A stretch of DNA of 64,000 nt from Vibrio injensis (GTDB taxonomy: Bacteria > Pseudomonadota > Gammaproteobacteria > Enterobacterales > Vibrionaceae): the NCBI RefSeq assembly GCF_001895205.1, contig NZ_BDJF01000032.1, positions 124,001 through 188,000 of the forward strand, in the 5' to 3' direction. Shown here in pieces: positions 48,691 through 59,394 of the stretch. Below the pieces are notes generated by a model. That model saw nothing but the letters and a program-made list of their open reading frames with translations, did not search any database and was not told where the DNA came from. Both the position numbers and the translations under genes were made by a program. Numbering within the stretch: position 1 is the first letter of the stretch; every line of letters begins with the position of its first letter.

Positions 48691-49140
48691 CTATGAATAG
48701 TTAATATTAATCGGTGTTCGGCTAATGCCTTGCTTCAAACAGAAGGTTAGCCAATCGCCTAAAAAGCGGTTGATTTGTGCTTTCTCGTCTTTTTGCATCA
48801 TTTTATGATTAGGATATTCATAACGAGCCGCAACACGTGTTAATTGATCGCTAGCACAAACTTCCGCAACCCGTGCATCGTGATACAGCCTGACAGACAT
48901 CACGGGCAATGAAAATGTTGAAATATCATCACTTTGACAAATTTCCACCAAAGTTGTGTACTTTGTGACCTCGAGCACTTGTAACTGATAAATCAGCTCC
49001 GCCGCTTGATAGCAACGTACTTGCCCCACACTCGATGGTTTTGGCAACAGAGCATTGAGTTTTGCGTAATTGGTTTCGTAAGTTCGCATCAGATCCGCAA
49101 GATCCACATGATACGGTTTAGTGGCAATCGATCTGCGCAT
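48691..49140 (-). CDS. DUF1249 protein YqiB
   Basis: This 149-residue protein matches YqiB, a conserved gammaproteobacterial family (DUF1249) of unknown function. It has conserved segments R-Y-T-T-L-like (K-Y-T-T-L-V-E), R-L-Y-H-D-A-x-V-A-E-V-C, and Y-P-N-x-K-M-x-Q-x-D-E-K. No signal peptide or membrane helix is visible. It starts 7 bp after the nudF stop and is always found between nudF and cpdA. Confidence 0.9.
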   Translation of the reverse strand: MRRSIATKPYHVDLADLMRTYETNYAKLNALLPKPSSVGQVRCYQAAELIYQLQVLEVTKYTTLVEICQSDDISTFSLPVMSVRLYHDARVAEVCASDQLTRVAARYEYPNHKMMQKDEKAQINRFLGDWLTFCLKQGISRTPININYS

Positions 49141-49147
49141 GAGGTTA

Positions 49148-49777
49148 TCAACTCCGCCATTGAGATTGTAATTGTTGATGATGCAACTCTAACCATTGTA
49201 GTGCGATTATTGAGGCACCATTCTCAATTTGGCCATCTTTAATCCATTGATAGGCCTGCTGACGACTAAGTACGTGCACTTTAATGTCTTCCCCTTCTGA
49301 GTCTAAACCATGCACGCCGCCTGCCTGAGTCGTATCCACTTCACCAATATAGACATCGAGTTTCTCAGAACATCCACCTGAAGAAGGATAATAACTGGTA
49401 ATTTTTTCTAGCCGGCCTACTGATATACCTGCCTCTTCCAAGGCTTCACGACGTACAACCTCTTGTGCCTCTTCACCAGCCTCAATCATGCCCGCGATAA
49501 TTTCCTTTTGCCATGGCTGCTGATGCTCTAATGCTCCTACCCGGATCTGCTCAATGATCACCACTTCATCACGTTGAGGATCATAAGCTAATAAGGCAGC
49601 GGCATGGCCACGCTCGAACATTTCTCGTTCAATAATCCCACTCCAGCCACCTTGGAATAATCGATGCTTAAATTGGTATTTAACCATACGAAAAAAACCT
49701 TGGAATAGTGTCTGTTTTGAGACAATTTGTAGATCATCAAGGCTAAACTGGTCTTTTTCTTTGTCTATCGGTTGCAT
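49148..49777 (-). CDS. nudF: ADP-ribose pyrophosphatase
   Basis: NudF hydrolyses ADP-ribose to AMP and ribose 5-phosphate. The 209-residue protein has the Nudix box (G-x5-E-x7-R-E-x-x-E-E-x-G, here G-M-I-E-A-G-E-E ending R-E-A-L-E-E-A-G) near residues 95-115. An N-terminal dimerisation part and a conserved S-P-G-equivalent region near 125 are also seen. RBS AAGGAATAA precedes the ATG. It is the first gene of the nudF-yqiB-cpdA-yqiA unit and divergent from tolC, as in E. coli. Confidence 0.96.
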   Translation of the reverse strand: MQPIDKEKDQFSLDDLQIVSKQTLFQGFFRMVKYQFKHRLFQGGWSGIIEREMFERGHAAALLAYDPQRDEVVIIEQIRVGALEHQQPWQKEIIAGMIEAGEEAQEVVRREALEEAGISVGRLEKITSYYPSSGGCSEKLDVYIGEVDTTQAGGVHGLDSEGEDIKVHVLSRQQAYQWIKDGQIENGASIIALQWLELHHQQLQSQWRS

Positions 49778-50095
49778 GGTTATTCCTTATCGGTGAATCT
49801 TCTAGTTTACTCATCTAGGTTTACGACTGCCAACGACATTGCTCAACTTTTTGTATAAAAGTTATGTTTTTATTTAAGTAATTGCTCTTTTATGATGATA
49901 GATAGCTGATTAAATAAACATTTTTGTGTAATGAACCATTCGTAAGCCAGGTTACTTATCCGCAAACATATCGATTTATATTGCACAAGTGGATAATTAA
50001 GTGTAAAAAAGTGCAAACTTTCGCATGAAATACCAACAATTTGAGTTACACTCTGTCAACGTAACTCCTTTCATATTTAGGCAGGAATAGGACCG
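49778..50095 (+). promoter_or_regulatory. Divergent nudF-tolC promoter region
   Basis: This 318-bp AT-rich region has no gene. It must hold promoters for nudF (minus) and tolC (plus). The stretch 49981-50016 starts TTGCAC and ends GTGCAA (inverted ends) and contains three AAGTG direct repeats (about 49987, 49999, 50010). I cannot assign a regulator. Confidence 0.45.
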
Positions 50096-51409
50096 ATGAA
50101 AAAACTGCTTCCTTTTTTAGTGAGTGCAACCCTTGGTAGCTTTAGTATTAACGCATGGGCCGATGATCTTGCACAAATTTATGATCAAGCAAAACAAAAT
50201 GATCCGCAATTGCTCAGTGCTGCTGCTCGTCGTGAAGCCGCTTTTGAAGCCATTAACTCGAGCCGCAGTTCGTTGTTACCACAAATTAATTTAACAGCGG
50301 GATATAATCTTACTCGCAGCGATGTGGATGCACGTGATAGCGATCGTCTATCTGCAGGCATCAGTTTTGCTCAAGAACTGTATAACCGCTCAAGTTGGGT
50401 ATCATTAGATACCGCTGAGAAGCAAGCTCGCCAAGCCGATGCCCAATATGCCGCCGTGCAACAAGGTTTGATGTTGCGCGTCGCTCAAGCCTACTTTGAA
50501 GTATTAAGTGCACAAGATAACTTAGAGTTTGTTCGTGCAGAAAAGGCCGCCGTTGCGCGTCAACTAGAACAGACCAAGCAGCGCTTTGATGTTGGGCTCT
50601 CCGCGATTACTGATGTCCATGATGCACAAGCGCAATATGACAGCGTTTTAGCGCAAGAAGTTTTGGCTGACAACACCTTAATCAATAGCTATGAATCTTT
50701 GAGAGAAATTACTGGGCAAGGCTATTCGCAATTAAGCATTCTTGACACTCAACGTTTCTCAGCGAGCCGTAATACTGAATCAATGCAGGCGTTGATCGAA
50801 CGAGCTCAGCAACAAAACTTAGCTTTACTGTCTTCACGTATTGCTCAGGATGTTGCAAAAGATAATATTGCGCTTGCTAACTCAGGCCATTTACCGTCAT
50901 TAAAATTAAACGGTGGTTATAATTATGCGCGTGAATCGAATAGCAATAATTCCGCGAATAATACCGATTTTAACGATTTTACTATTGGGCTAAATCTCAA
51001 TGTTCCGCTGTATACTGGCGGTAATGTCACCTCCTTAACCAAACAAGCCGAACATGCGTTTGTTGCCGCAAGCCAAGAGTTAGAAGCGACCTTCCGCAGC
51101 GTGGTTAAAGATGTTCGCGCCTATAACAACAATATTAACGCTTCAATTGGCGCATTACGTGCTTATGAACAATCGGTAATTTCCGCTCGTTCAGCCTTAG
51201 AAGCAACCGAAGCTGGTTTTGAGGTCGGTACTCGGACGATTGTCGATGTATTAGATGCCACTCGACGTCTGTATGATGCGAACCGTAATCTCTCTTCAGC
51301 GCGCTACGATTATATTTTGAATCGCCTACAACTTAGTCAAGCGATTGGCTCACTCAGCGAACAAGATATTCTCGATATCAACGCCGGACTACAACGCGTG
51401 AGTCGATAA
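50096..51409 (+). CDS. tolC: Outer-membrane efflux channel TolC
   Basis: TolC is the trimeric channel-tunnel used by RND pumps, MacB-type pumps and type I secretion systems. The 437-residue protein has a signal peptide (about 1-22, ending A-W-A). Two structural repeats of the OEP family follow (about 25-215 and 230-430), rich in Gln and Ala heptads of the coiled-coil tunnel. A G-Y-N-L motif and strand T-V-G-type residues mark the barrel. It is monocistronic, with an RBS AGGAATAGG and a strong terminator. Confidence 0.97.
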   Translation: MKKLLPFLVSATLGSFSINAWADDLAQIYDQAKQNDPQLLSAAARREAAFEAINSSRSSLLPQINLTAGYNLTRSDVDARDSDRLSAGISFAQELYNRSSWVSLDTAEKQARQADAQYAAVQQGLMLRVAQAYFEVLSAQDNLEFVRAEKAAVARQLEQTKQRFDVGLSAITDVHDAQAQYDSVLAQEVLADNTLINSYESLREITGQGYSQLSILDTQRFSASRNTESMQALIERAQQQNLALLSSRIAQDVAKDNIALANSGHLPSLKLNGGYNYARESNSNNSANNTDFNDFTIGLNLNVPLYTGGNVTSLTKQAEHAFVAASQELEATFRSVVKDVRAYNNNINASIGALRAYEQSVISARSALEATEAGFEVGTRTIVDVLDATRRLYDANRNLSSARYDYILNRLQLSQAIGSLSEQDILDINAGLQRVSR

Positions 51410-51424
51410 AGCGATCCCTAAATG

Positions 51425-51457
51425 AAATAAGGGGCTTCAATTGAAGCCCCTTATTTT
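51425..51457. terminator. Terminator after tolC
   Basis: A 15-16-bp perfect palindromic stem (AATAAGGGGCTTCAA with TTGAAGCCCCTTATT) is followed by TTTT, between convergent tolC and hldE. The minus-strand tail is less T-rich. Confidence 0.92.
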
Positions 51458-51515
51458 TTATACTCTTACGCACTGAAAACGCAGTGATTGGTTATCTCTA
51501 TCGAGATAATAGTCG

Positions 51516-52946
51516 TTAACCTTTACCGCCTTTGATCGCCTTGATAATGTCTGTGGTCGAACAGCCTTCTTCGAAATTCAGTACTTTCACTTCACCACCC
51601 GCGGCAATCACTTCTGCACCGCCAGCAATTTGTTCTGGTTGGTAATCCCCCCCCTTAACTAAAATGCTTGGTAACACTTCTGAAATTAAGCGCTGTGGTG
51701 TATCTTCGCTAAATGGAACCACCCAATCCACGGCACCTAGCCCAGCCAGTACCGCCATACGACGATCAGTTGGATTAACCGGACGCCCAGGCCCTTTCAA
51801 ACGTTTCACCGACTCATCGGTATTCACCGCTACAATCAAGCGATCGCCAAGCTCTGCTGCATGATTCAAATAAGACACATGCCCAGCATGCAAAATATCA
51901 AAACAGCCGTTAGTCATGACAACTTTTTCACCGCGAGCTTTGGCTTTTTTAACCGCTTCAATCAGTGCACTTTCACCAATAATGCCAAAATCCGCCTCTT
52001 TGCTGCCGTGAATGGCTTCAGCGAGCTCAATGGTCGATACCGTCGATGTCCCTAGCTTTCCAACCACAACGCCAGCGGCAGCATTGGCTAAGACACACGC
52101 TTCATCTAAGGATTTACCCGCTGCCACCGAGGCTGCAAGTACCGAAATCACCGTGTCACCAGCCCCTGTCACATCAAAAACTTCTTTGGCTTGCGTTGGC
52201 AAATGGAAAGGCTCCATACCACGACGCAACAACGTCATACCATGCTCACTACGAGTCACTAACAAAGCTTGTAGATCAAATTGCTCAATCAGTTGAAGTC
52301 CTTTATCAACCAACTCTTGATCCGACTTAACTTTTCCTACTACCTGCTCAAACTCGCCCATATTCGGCGTCAATAAGGTTGCACCACGATAGCGTTCAAA
52401 ATCAGCGCCTTTAGGATCAATAAACACTGGGATATTGGCCATGCGAGCTTTTTGAATCAACTGCTGAACGTGCTCCAAAGCGCCTTTCGCATAGTCAGAT
52501 AAAATCACCGCGTTTACACTCGCCAGAGAGCGCTCCATGCGTGACAGGATCAGCTGAGCATCAATGTTCTCAAATTTGTCTTCAAAATCGAGACGGATCA
52601 ATTGCTGCCCACGACTTAATACCCGTAATTTGGTAATGGTGGGGTAATCGGCTAAACCAACGAAATCACACTGCACGTTCAGCGAGGTTAATTTTTCTTG
52701 CAACACTTGTGCTGGCTCGTCAGTACCAGTTAAGCCAATGATATGCGCCAATCCACCTAAAGAAGCGATGTTCATCGCTACGTTAGCAGCGCCACCAGGA
52801 CGCTCTTCGTTATGCTCAACTTTAACGACTGGCACTGGCGCTTCAGGGGAAATACGCCCTGTAGGACCATACCAATAACGATCAAGCATCACATCACCAA
52901 TAATAAGCACACCCGCTTTACTGTAGTCAGGTAGAATTGGTTTCAT
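51516..52946 (-). CDS. hldE: Bifunctional heptose kinase/adenylyltransferase HldE
   Basis: HldE phosphorylates D-glycero-beta-D-manno-heptose 7-phosphate and then adenylylates it, giving ADP-heptose for the LPS inner core. In 476 residues the N-terminal ribokinase-type domain (about 1-320) carries the PfkB signature D-V-T-G-A-G-D-T near 262. The C-terminal cytidylyltransferase-like domain (about 340-476) has [12 protein letters not shown] and a late I-S-x-V-L-P/S motif. RBS GGAGAAGATCG precedes the ATG. It is downstream of glnE, the E. coli ygiF-glnE-hldE order. Confidence 0.97.
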   Translation of the reverse strand: MKPILPDYSKAGVLIIGDVMLDRYWYGPTGRISPEAPVPVVKVEHNEERPGGAANVAMNIASLGGLAHIIGLTGTDEPAQVLQEKLTSLNVQCDFVGLADYPTITKLRVLSRGQQLIRLDFEDKFENIDAQLILSRMERSLASVNAVILSDYAKGALEHVQQLIQKARMANIPVFIDPKGADFERYRGATLLTPNMGEFEQVVGKVKSDQELVDKGLQLIEQFDLQALLVTRSEHGMTLLRRGMEPFHLPTQAKEVFDVTGAGDTVISVLAASVAAGKSLDEACVLANAAAGVVVGKLGTSTVSTIELAEAIHGSKEADFGIIGESALIEAVKKAKARGEKVVMTNGCFDILHAGHVSYLNHAAELGDRLIVAVNTDESVKRLKGPGRPVNPTDRRMAVLAGLGAVDWVVPFSEDTPQRLISEVLPSILVKGGDYQPEQIAGGAEVIAAGGEVKVLNFEEGCSTTDIIKAIKGGKG

Positions 52947-53070
52947 TATCGATCTTCTCCACTATTAATCTATGGCGCAGTGTAACATAGCCTTTTACAG
53001 CCAAACTACTTTGAGTTACCGCTAAACGGTGTCAGTTCGACCAATCTTTATCGGGTTCAGTAGATAGCGT

Positions 53071-55914
53071 TCAACCTAACCACTGATGCCAAGTTTCAAT
53101 CACCCATTCTCGCTGGGCAATCCATTGTTCTTCATCCACATCTGCATCAAGATTCAATAAGTTACGATGATGGATTTGATCTCGCATCTCGGTATACGCG
53201 CGGGTTAATGCCTCAGCCGATGCGCGATCCAGTACCGCTTCGTTCATCAATGATTCAAAAATACGCACATTATCCGACCAACGCGTCAACTTTGGATGCT
53301 GATGACTATAACGTAAGACAAAATATTGCGCGAGAAACTCAATATCAGTGATCCCACCTTGATCGTGCTTTAACATGAAACGTCCGGCTTTTTTACTAGC
53401 CAAGTGTTGACGCATTTTGTCACGCATCTCGACCACTTGTTGTTGCAAAGTTTTTGCATCTCGCGGCAAACAGAGTACAGAATGTCTAACATGATTAAAT
53501 TTGGCTTGTAAATCCGCTTCTCCGTAAATCATTCTTGCTCGAACCAAGGCTTGATGCTCCCATGTCCAAGCCTCTTGATGCTGATAATCGGCAAAGGCCT
53601 CTATCGAACTGACCAACAACCCCGAAGCGCCAGAAGGACGTAGACGGGTATCCACTTCATACAAAATACCGGAAGCAGTCCGAGTTGAAAAAAGGTGAAT
53701 GATCCGTTGAGCAAGACGCAAATAAAATTGTCGACCATCAATCGGTTTCATCCCTTGAGTCATAGCTGAGGGTGGACAATCATGAATAAATACAATATCT
53801 AAATCGGAGTTATAACCCAGTTCCCAGCCTCCCACTTTACCATATCCCACCACAGCAAAGCCTTTACCAGCTTGTTGAGTTAAATGATCGGGAACGCCAT
53901 GTTTAGCACTGACTTGTAACCAAGCTTGATTGACCACAGCATCGACGATGGCTTCAGCCAAATACGTTAAATGATCACTGACTTTCATCACTGGTAATAC
54001 ACCCGCGATATCGGCAGCCGCGATTTTTAATATCCCGATCTGCTTAAATTGACGCAGCGCTTCCATTTGCTGCTCCATGTCCTCTTCTGGAATACGAGCA
54101 AGAAAATCACGCAGCTCGGTTTTATAGCTACCAAGATCAATCGGATGATAAAGATGCTGCGGATCAATCAACTCATCCAATAAAATTGGGTAACGAGCCA
54201 GTTGCTCAGAAATCATCGGGCTGGCTGTGCACAAACGAACCAGTTGATGCAGTGCTGCTGGATATTCATCCAACAACTCTAAATAGGTGGTGCGCGTGGC
54301 AATACTATTGAGTAAATGCAGCACTCGCGCTAAACCAAATTGCGCATCGGGATGAGAGAATATGGCTTGGTAAACCTTAGGCATTAAGCGATTTAATACC
54401 TCTCGGCCACGTGGACCAATGGTTTTTTTAGCTAAATCCTGCTTAAACGTTAAGCAGCAATGCGCCAAATTCGATGGCTCTTCAATCGCCAACTCCTGCC
54501 TTAAAATAGGTAAAATCACATCCAGCTTATCTGCCATATCCCACAATTCATGAAAATGCTCAGCCGTTGTGCTTTCTTCATCGTCATCTTCACCGATCAA
54601 AGTGATAAACACGTGATGAACTTGCGTCATATGATGTTGTAACTGGCTAAGTAAGGCATCCCAACATCCATAACCCATCGCAATAGCGAGACGCCGTTGA
54701 TCGTCTTCTTTCTCTGGCAGCGTTTGCGTCTGTTTGTCTTCCATGGCCTGTAATAGATTTTCTAATCGGCGCAAAAAACGATAAGCGGCCACTAACTGCG
54801 CGACTTGTTCGGCGGTTAACAGTTCAAGTTCGGCAATCGCCTGTAGTGTTTCTAATAATCCTCTCTGGCGCAAACTGGGCTCTCGTCCGCCACGAATGAG
54901 CTGGAAAACTTGGGCAATAAATTCAATCTCCCGAATACCACCAGCACCCAGTTTAATGTTATTACTCAATCCACGACGACGTACCTCACTACGGATCATC
55001 GATTTCATTCGCCGCAGCGATTGAATAGCACTAAAATCGATATAACGACGAAATACAAAAGGTCGCAGCATTTGCCGTAGTTCTTGATACTGATGGTGCA
55101 TTTCACGGCCCATTACCCGAGCTTTAACCATCGCATAGCGTTCCCAATCACGCCCTTGTTCTTGATAGTAATCTTCTAATGCAGCGTAGCTCATTACTAA
55201 AGGGCCGCTTTCGCCAAACGGACGCAAACGCATATCAACCCGATAACAAAAACCATCGATTGTCGGTTGATCAAGCATTTTTATGATCTTCTGTCCTAAA
55301 CGGGTAAAGAACTGTCCGTTATCAATACTGCGCCTGACACCTTGAGTTTGACCGTTTTCAGGGTAGGTAAAAATCAGATCGATATCTGAAGAGAAATTGA
55401 GCTCCCCGCCACCTAATTTACCCATGCCGATAATCAGCATCGGTTGAGCCTCACCTTGCGCATTGCATGGCGTTCCCCACTCTTGGCAGCACAGTGAATA
55501 TTGCCATTGATACGTCTCAACAATCAGCGCTTCTGCCAGCTCAGAAAGATGCTCAAGGCTCTGCTCGACAGGCCAAGTGGCTAAAAAATCACGCCAAGCA
55601 ATATAGACCATCTCTCGATAACGAAACTGACGTAAAATCCGCTGTCCGGTTTGCTCATCAGAGCACGAACTTAATAATGCTTGTAATCGATCGCGATAAG
55701 TCTCTGCTCGCGATTCACTTTGTAACCAATTTGGAAACTCATCAACCAGCCACTCATCACGAGAGAAGGTCTGAGTGACAAAACGGCTCAACGCAGTCAC
55801 ATAACGAAGTGATTGCTGTAATTCAGACGGCCACTGATGCAGCTTCGGCTGTTCAGCAAGCAACTGTTGATAGGCGTTATCGGCATGAGTCATTAAGCGT
55901 TCGGGGAGGTGCAT
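53071..55914 (-). CDS. glnE: Glutamine synthetase adenylyltransferase/deadenylylase
   Basis: GlnE adds or removes AMP on glutamine synthetase in answer to GlnB and GlnB-UMP. The 947-residue protein has two nucleotidyltransferase domains. The first (G-K-L-G-G-G-E-L-N with D-I-D, near 165-180) is the deadenylylase. The second ([10 protein letters not shown] with D-L-D, near 690-705) is the adenylylase. A regulatory linker lies between them. RBS AAGGATG precedes the ATG at 55914. The chemoreceptor gene separates it from ygiF here. Confidence 0.97.
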   Translation of the reverse strand: MHLPERLMTHADNAYQQLLAEQPKLHQWPSELQQSLRYVTALSRFVTQTFSRDEWLVDEFPNWLQSESRAETYRDRLQALLSSCSDEQTGQRILRQFRYREMVYIAWRDFLATWPVEQSLEHLSELAEALIVETYQWQYSLCCQEWGTPCNAQGEAQPMLIIGMGKLGGGELNFSSDIDLIFTYPENGQTQGVRRSIDNGQFFTRLGQKIIKMLDQPTIDGFCYRVDMRLRPFGESGPLVMSYAALEDYYQEQGRDWERYAMVKARVMGREMHHQYQELRQMLRPFVFRRYIDFSAIQSLRRMKSMIRSEVRRRGLSNNIKLGAGGIREIEFIAQVFQLIRGGREPSLRQRGLLETLQAIAELELLTAEQVAQLVAAYRFLRRLENLLQAMEDKQTQTLPEKEDDQRRLAIAMGYGCWDALLSQLQHHMTQVHHVFITLIGEDDDEESTTAEHFHELWDMADKLDVILPILRQELAIEEPSNLAHCCLTFKQDLAKKTIGPRGREVLNRLMPKVYQAIFSHPDAQFGLARVLHLLNSIATRTTYLELLDEYPAALHQLVRLCTASPMISEQLARYPILLDELIDPQHLYHPIDLGSYKTELRDFLARIPEEDMEQQMEALRQFKQIGILKIAAADIAGVLPVMKVSDHLTYLAEAIVDAVVNQAWLQVSAKHGVPDHLTQQAGKGFAVVGYGKVGGWELGYNSDLDIVFIHDCPPSAMTQGMKPIDGRQFYLRLAQRIIHLFSTRTASGILYEVDTRLRPSGASGLLVSSIEAFADYQHQEAWTWEHQALVRARMIYGEADLQAKFNHVRHSVLCLPRDAKTLQQQVVEMRDKMRQHLASKKAGRFMLKHDQGGITDIEFLAQYFVLRYSHQHPKLTRWSDNVRIFESLMNEAVLDRASAEALTRAYTEMRDQIHHRNLLNLDADVDEEQWIAQREWVIETWHQWLG

Positions 55915-55965
55915 AAATCATCCTTGTTTCTTATCATCGCCTCACTGTATCGCAGTCTGAGATAA

Positions 55966-55993
55966 ATAAAAACGCCCACCAAACGGTGAGCGT
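55966..55993 (-). terminator. Terminator after the chemoreceptor gene
   Basis: A 9-bp stem (ACGCTCACC with GGTGGGCGT on the minus strand, one G-U pair) and a 4-nt loop are followed by TTTTTATTTA. Confidence 0.85.
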
Positions 55994-56019
55994 CGTTAAT
56001 ATCAATGAACCTAAGCTGA

Positions 56020-57276
56020 TCACACCTTGAAGACGGTGATTTTTCGATCCAACTCTTCAGCATTATTTTGCATCAACTCAGAAGTTTCCAGTAACTCACT
56101 GACTACCGTGACCGAAGCTTCAACCAATTCTCTTACGTTGGTGATATTTTGATTGATCTCTACCGCGACACTGCTTTGTTGCCCCGCTGCTGTCGCAATC
56201 TGTAAGTTCATCTCATTGATGAGTTTGACTTGTTGGACAATACCGTCCAACTCTGTGCCGGCATTGGTGATTAATTCAACGCCATCAGCGGCTTCAACAA
56301 CACTCTTTTCCATTAAATCCACCGCCGAGTTAGCGCTGCTTTGTAGATAGCTAATCATATCTTGAATTTCAACCGTCGCCGTCTGAGTACGCTGAGCCAA
56401 GTTACGAACTTCATCAGCAACCACAGCAAAACCACGCCCCGCCTCGCCAGCACGAGCGGCTTCAATCGCGGCATTTAACGCCAATAAATTGGTTTGTTCA
56501 GAAATACTTTGAATGGTGCCAACCACACTACCAATCGCAACCACTCGCTCTTCAACTTGGTTTACGGCTGAAGCTGAAGCGGCAATATCTTTTGATAACT
56601 GATCAATTTTACGAATAGTTTTTTGGACAAACTGCTGCCCCGTCGCTGCACTATGAGAAGCGGTCTCGGTTAATGAAGACGCACTTTGCGCGTGATCGGC
56701 GACCGTTTGTACCGTTGATGACATCTGATTCATTGCGGTGGCTATTTGATCAATTTCATGGAACTCTTCCTGCGCGGAGTCTTTCGTCTCTGACATACTG
56801 ATCGTCATGACTTCCGTCAAGGTGGTTAATTCTTGTGATGTAGTGATCTGCACTTTAATTAAATCTTGCAATTGGCGACGAGTTTTCTCTAACTCACGAG
56901 CAACATCACCATACTCATCTTTACAGTCCATAAAAATAGGTTCGGATAAATCGCGTTCAGCCATCTGCTTGATTGACTGACTAAGGAACTGGGTTTGACG
57001 TAACATCACTCGTGCGGCAAACATCAGTAATGAAACAAAAGTGACAATCATAAACCCAGTTTGCCAAATGACTTGGACGATGTAGGTATCATAATGCAGT
57101 TTGGCAATTTCCGTGCTTTGAGTCGCAGCAAGTAAAGAGTCATAGAACAAGCTCGCATCCCACAGTTGCTTGCCGATCACTAAAATCGTACTAAAAAACA
57201 TTAGCATGACCATTTTAGGGATCAAACGTATGTCTGTGATCACCCGTTCCCACGGTTTAAATGCCATCCTCGCCAT
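56020..57276 (-). CDS. Methyl-accepting chemotaxis protein with minimal periplasmic loop
   Basis: This chemoreceptor signals through CheW/CheA to bias flagellar rotation. In 418 residues, helix one is at about 20-38 and helix two at about 69-92. Only about 30 residues lie between them, so a periplasmic ligand domain is absent. A HAMP-like segment (about 93-145) and a long coiled-coil signalling domain follow. Its hairpin tip (E-Q-T-N-L-L-A-L-N-A-A-I-E-A-A-R-A-G-E) lies near 262-285. No C-terminal CheR-tethering pentapeptide is present. RBS GGAG lies before the ATG at 57276. It sits between ygiF and glnE, adjacent in E. coli. It may sense membrane, cytoplasmic or partner-delivered signals. Confidence 0.93.
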   Translation of the reverse strand: MARMAFKPWERVITDIRLIPKMVMLMFFSTILVIGKQLWDASLFYDSLLAATQSTEIAKLHYDTYIVQVIWQTGFMIVTFVSLLMFAARVMLRQTQFLSQSIKQMAERDLSEPIFMDCKDEYGDVARELEKTRRQLQDLIKVQITTSQELTTLTEVMTISMSETKDSAQEEFHEIDQIATAMNQMSSTVQTVADHAQSASSLTETASHSAATGQQFVQKTIRKIDQLSKDIAASASAVNQVEERVVAIGSVVGTIQSISEQTNLLALNAAIEAARAGEAGRGFAVVADEVRNLAQRTQTATVEIQDMISYLQSSANSAVDLMEKSVVEAADGVELITNAGTELDGIVQQVKLINEMNLQIATAAGQQSSVAVEINQNITNVRELVEASVTVVSELLETSELMQNNAEELDRKITVFKV

Positions 57277-57502
57277 GACTAATTCTCCACTCCGTTTTTA
57301 ACGCTCGCCCATCATGGTTGTGATGCCCACCTACCACGTATGAATTATTTCGAGCTTCGTATGAAATTAATACTATCAAAAACCAGCGGCTCTCGATGTG
57401 TATTACCTCGCGAATTTGCAGATTGATGGTGTGATTTGTCTAAGCCGATGGATTATGCATTACACCCTCTCTAATGCAGTATATATCCAACCATCACCGT
57501 TT

Positions 57503-57510
57503 TTATCGGC
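57503..57510 (-). promoter_or_regulatory. Possible flagellar sigma factor -10 element for the chemoreceptor
   Basis: GCCGATAA on the minus strand is the exact sigma-28 (FliA) -10 consensus, 227 bp before the chemoreceptor ATG. The matching -35 element is poor at the expected spacing, so the call is tentative. Confidence 0.3.
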
Positions 57511-57616
57511 GACACATCAAATGGCTACAATGGAATAAATCAGCGGTTGCGCTATTTGTGAGTTAACTCTAGTTTTTCAACCAAGAAGGGAGTAATGGAG
57601 AAATGGAATGAAAGTG

Positions 57617-57649
57617 GCACATTCCCGAAGCAAAAGTTCAGGAATGTGC
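57617..57649 (-). terminator. Hairpin after ygiF
   Basis: A 9-bp stem (GCACATTCC with GGAATGTGC), extended by further pairing, lies 17 bp past the ygiF stop on the minus strand. The T-rich tail is weak. Confidence 0.5.
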
Positions 57650-57665
57650 TTGATGAGTGTAGACA

Positions 57666-59186
57666 CTATTCACGCCAGTAAGGCGTCGCTTCTATGCCAA
57701 TACGACGCGTTTGCTCCATGGCGTGCAAAATCGAGTTTTCTTGACGATTAAGCCAACGGGTTAACTGCTCTTGATCTTGTTCATCTTGTAACAGATCAAG
57801 CAGTTGCTCTAACGTTTTTAAGGTTAATAAGTCATCGATACCATGTAATAAATCAATCCATGGCATCCGAAACGCTAAACGTTGCTCAACATCATATAAA
57901 CGAGCAAAACTGACCCCAGTATAGAGTGCACGTATCAAACGGTATTGCTGTTCAATATAATCGTCGGCAGATAAAAGTTGCTCTAATGGAAACACTTCGA
58001 CCAACTCCGCCCACACTCGATCGAGCTGTTTAACCGAGAAAGGTCCGACTGGACGAGCCATCCGTTCACGAGCTTTATCATCTAAAAATGGCTGCCATCC
58101 TCGAGTTAAAATCCAACGACTCAAATCAAGCAGTAATGCCGTATAACGAGCACTGTGCAACAGTTTTAATAACGCATCACGTTGAGGTAAAGTTTCTTGA
58201 CGCAGCTTAAGCTCAGCAACTAAAAACTTGCGTGCATCTAGCTTACGTAATGCATAGCCCTTATCTTTGAGTAAGTCTTCTAGGTAGTCGTACTGTTTTA
58301 ACCACGCCAATTCACCATCTAACCACTTAAGCTCTTGGCGTAAAATAGCACTGGCTCGGCGTGGCACAATACCACCGTATACGGTAAGCAGTTGACGAAT
58401 AAAACTTATTGCATGACGAATCTCGTGCAAAGCCGCAATCGAGTCGCGTTCCGTATAGATTTGTTCATGACGATGCCAATGGGCAAGAGCGTGCTCAAGT
58501 GAGCGAATCAAACAAGATTCTACATTATCATCACTGCGAGTATTGACGAGAGTGATCCCTTGAACGTCGTCTCCCTCGTCGCCCATCGCTAAACGATAAC
58601 CTTTTGCCGCTTTGCTCTGGTTACCTAGTCGCATTCCACCTTGTTCAGACAATTGACGAGCAAGCAAAAATAGCGCATCTATCTGCCCCGATTTCAGCTC
58701 TAATTCAACCTCACAAATCGGCGTTTGTTTATCGCCAGCTTCAACAACACCTTGATCAAAAGCAACTTCAATTTGGCTACCATCACTCATGGCCACTAGC
58801 CATTGTTCACGAGTGAAATTGGTCGAAAATAGAGCTATCAATTGAGATTGCAGCGTTTCAGCATCGCGTCCTTGAGGCCAAATATCGTCAGGGTGCAACG
58901 TTAAATCGGGTTGATTGCAGGTGTGCTCTGCATTGTATTCCGGTCTTTGATGCAGGCCCGCCACCACTCGCCCTGCCGTTTTAACCGTTTGCACGTACAC
59001 CTCATCAAAACGACGAATACGTAGCCCAATATCGTGTTGACGTAACCAATGGTCAGCAGAATCAAAATAGGTGTTACCCAGTTGCCGACAATGGTGCTGA
59101 AGCACTTTAGTTTCGGAAATTTTATTACGCAAAACGTCTGAAAAATCAGGAGAAACAAAAAACTTCAGTTCTATCTCGGTTTCCAT
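57666..59186 (-). CDS. ygiF: CYTH-CHAD inorganic triphosphatase (YgiF-like)
   Basis: Members hydrolyse inorganic triphosphate. About 506 residues. The CYTH domain (1-200) starts M-E-T-E-I-E-L-K, the E-x-E-x-K tunnel motif. The helical CHAD domain (about 225-500) is rich in His/Arg and includes the A-L-H-E-I-R-H motif. The ORF runs to an upstream ATG (59243), but the ATG at 59186 has AAGGTAT and the family N-terminus. It is the first gene of the ygiF-(chemoreceptor)-glnE-hldE region. Confidence 0.93.
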   Translation of the reverse strand: METEIELKFFVSPDFSDVLRNKISETKVLQHHCRQLGNTYFDSADHWLRQHDIGLRIRRFDEVYVQTVKTAGRVVAGLHQRPEYNAEHTCNQPDLTLHPDDIWPQGRDAETLQSQLIALFSTNFTREQWLVAMSDGSQIEVAFDQGVVEAGDKQTPICEVELELKSGQIDALFLLARQLSEQGGMRLGNQSKAAKGYRLAMGDEGDDVQGITLVNTRSDDNVESCLIRSLEHALAHWHRHEQIYTERDSIAALHEIRHAISFIRQLLTVYGGIVPRRASAILRQELKWLDGELAWLKQYDYLEDLLKDKGYALRKLDARKFLVAELKLRQETLPQRDALLKLLHSARYTALLLDLSRWILTRGWQPFLDDKARERMARPVGPFSVKQLDRVWAELVEVFPLEQLLSADDYIEQQYRLIRALYTGVSFARLYDVEQRLAFRMPWIDLLHGIDDLLTLKTLEQLLDLLQDEQDQEQLTRWLNRQENSILHAMEQTRRIGIEATPYWRE

Positions 59187-59394
59187 AGTTATACCTTTCA
59201 CAGCAGATAGCGACAGGATATTGCCTAATAGACAACGGGGCAAGTGAGAAATATCGTCCTATTGATGATCTAAAACAGTTTTAATGATTCTATTATTAGG
59301 TTACCATGCGCGCCTTTATAGCCAACGCTCAACATTTCACCAGGCTATCATGGTGTCTGTTCTTTCTCGGTTATAGTAATTAGGTTGAATGACC

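Larger units (their letters stand above)
57277..57665 (-). other. Gene-free region between the chemoreceptor and ygiF
   Basis: In these 389 bp I see a sigma-28-like -10 box (57503-57510, minus strand), a direct repeat of CGTATGAA in its left part, and a hairpin near ygiF (57617-57649). No convincing coding ORF or RNA is seen. Confidence 0.4.
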
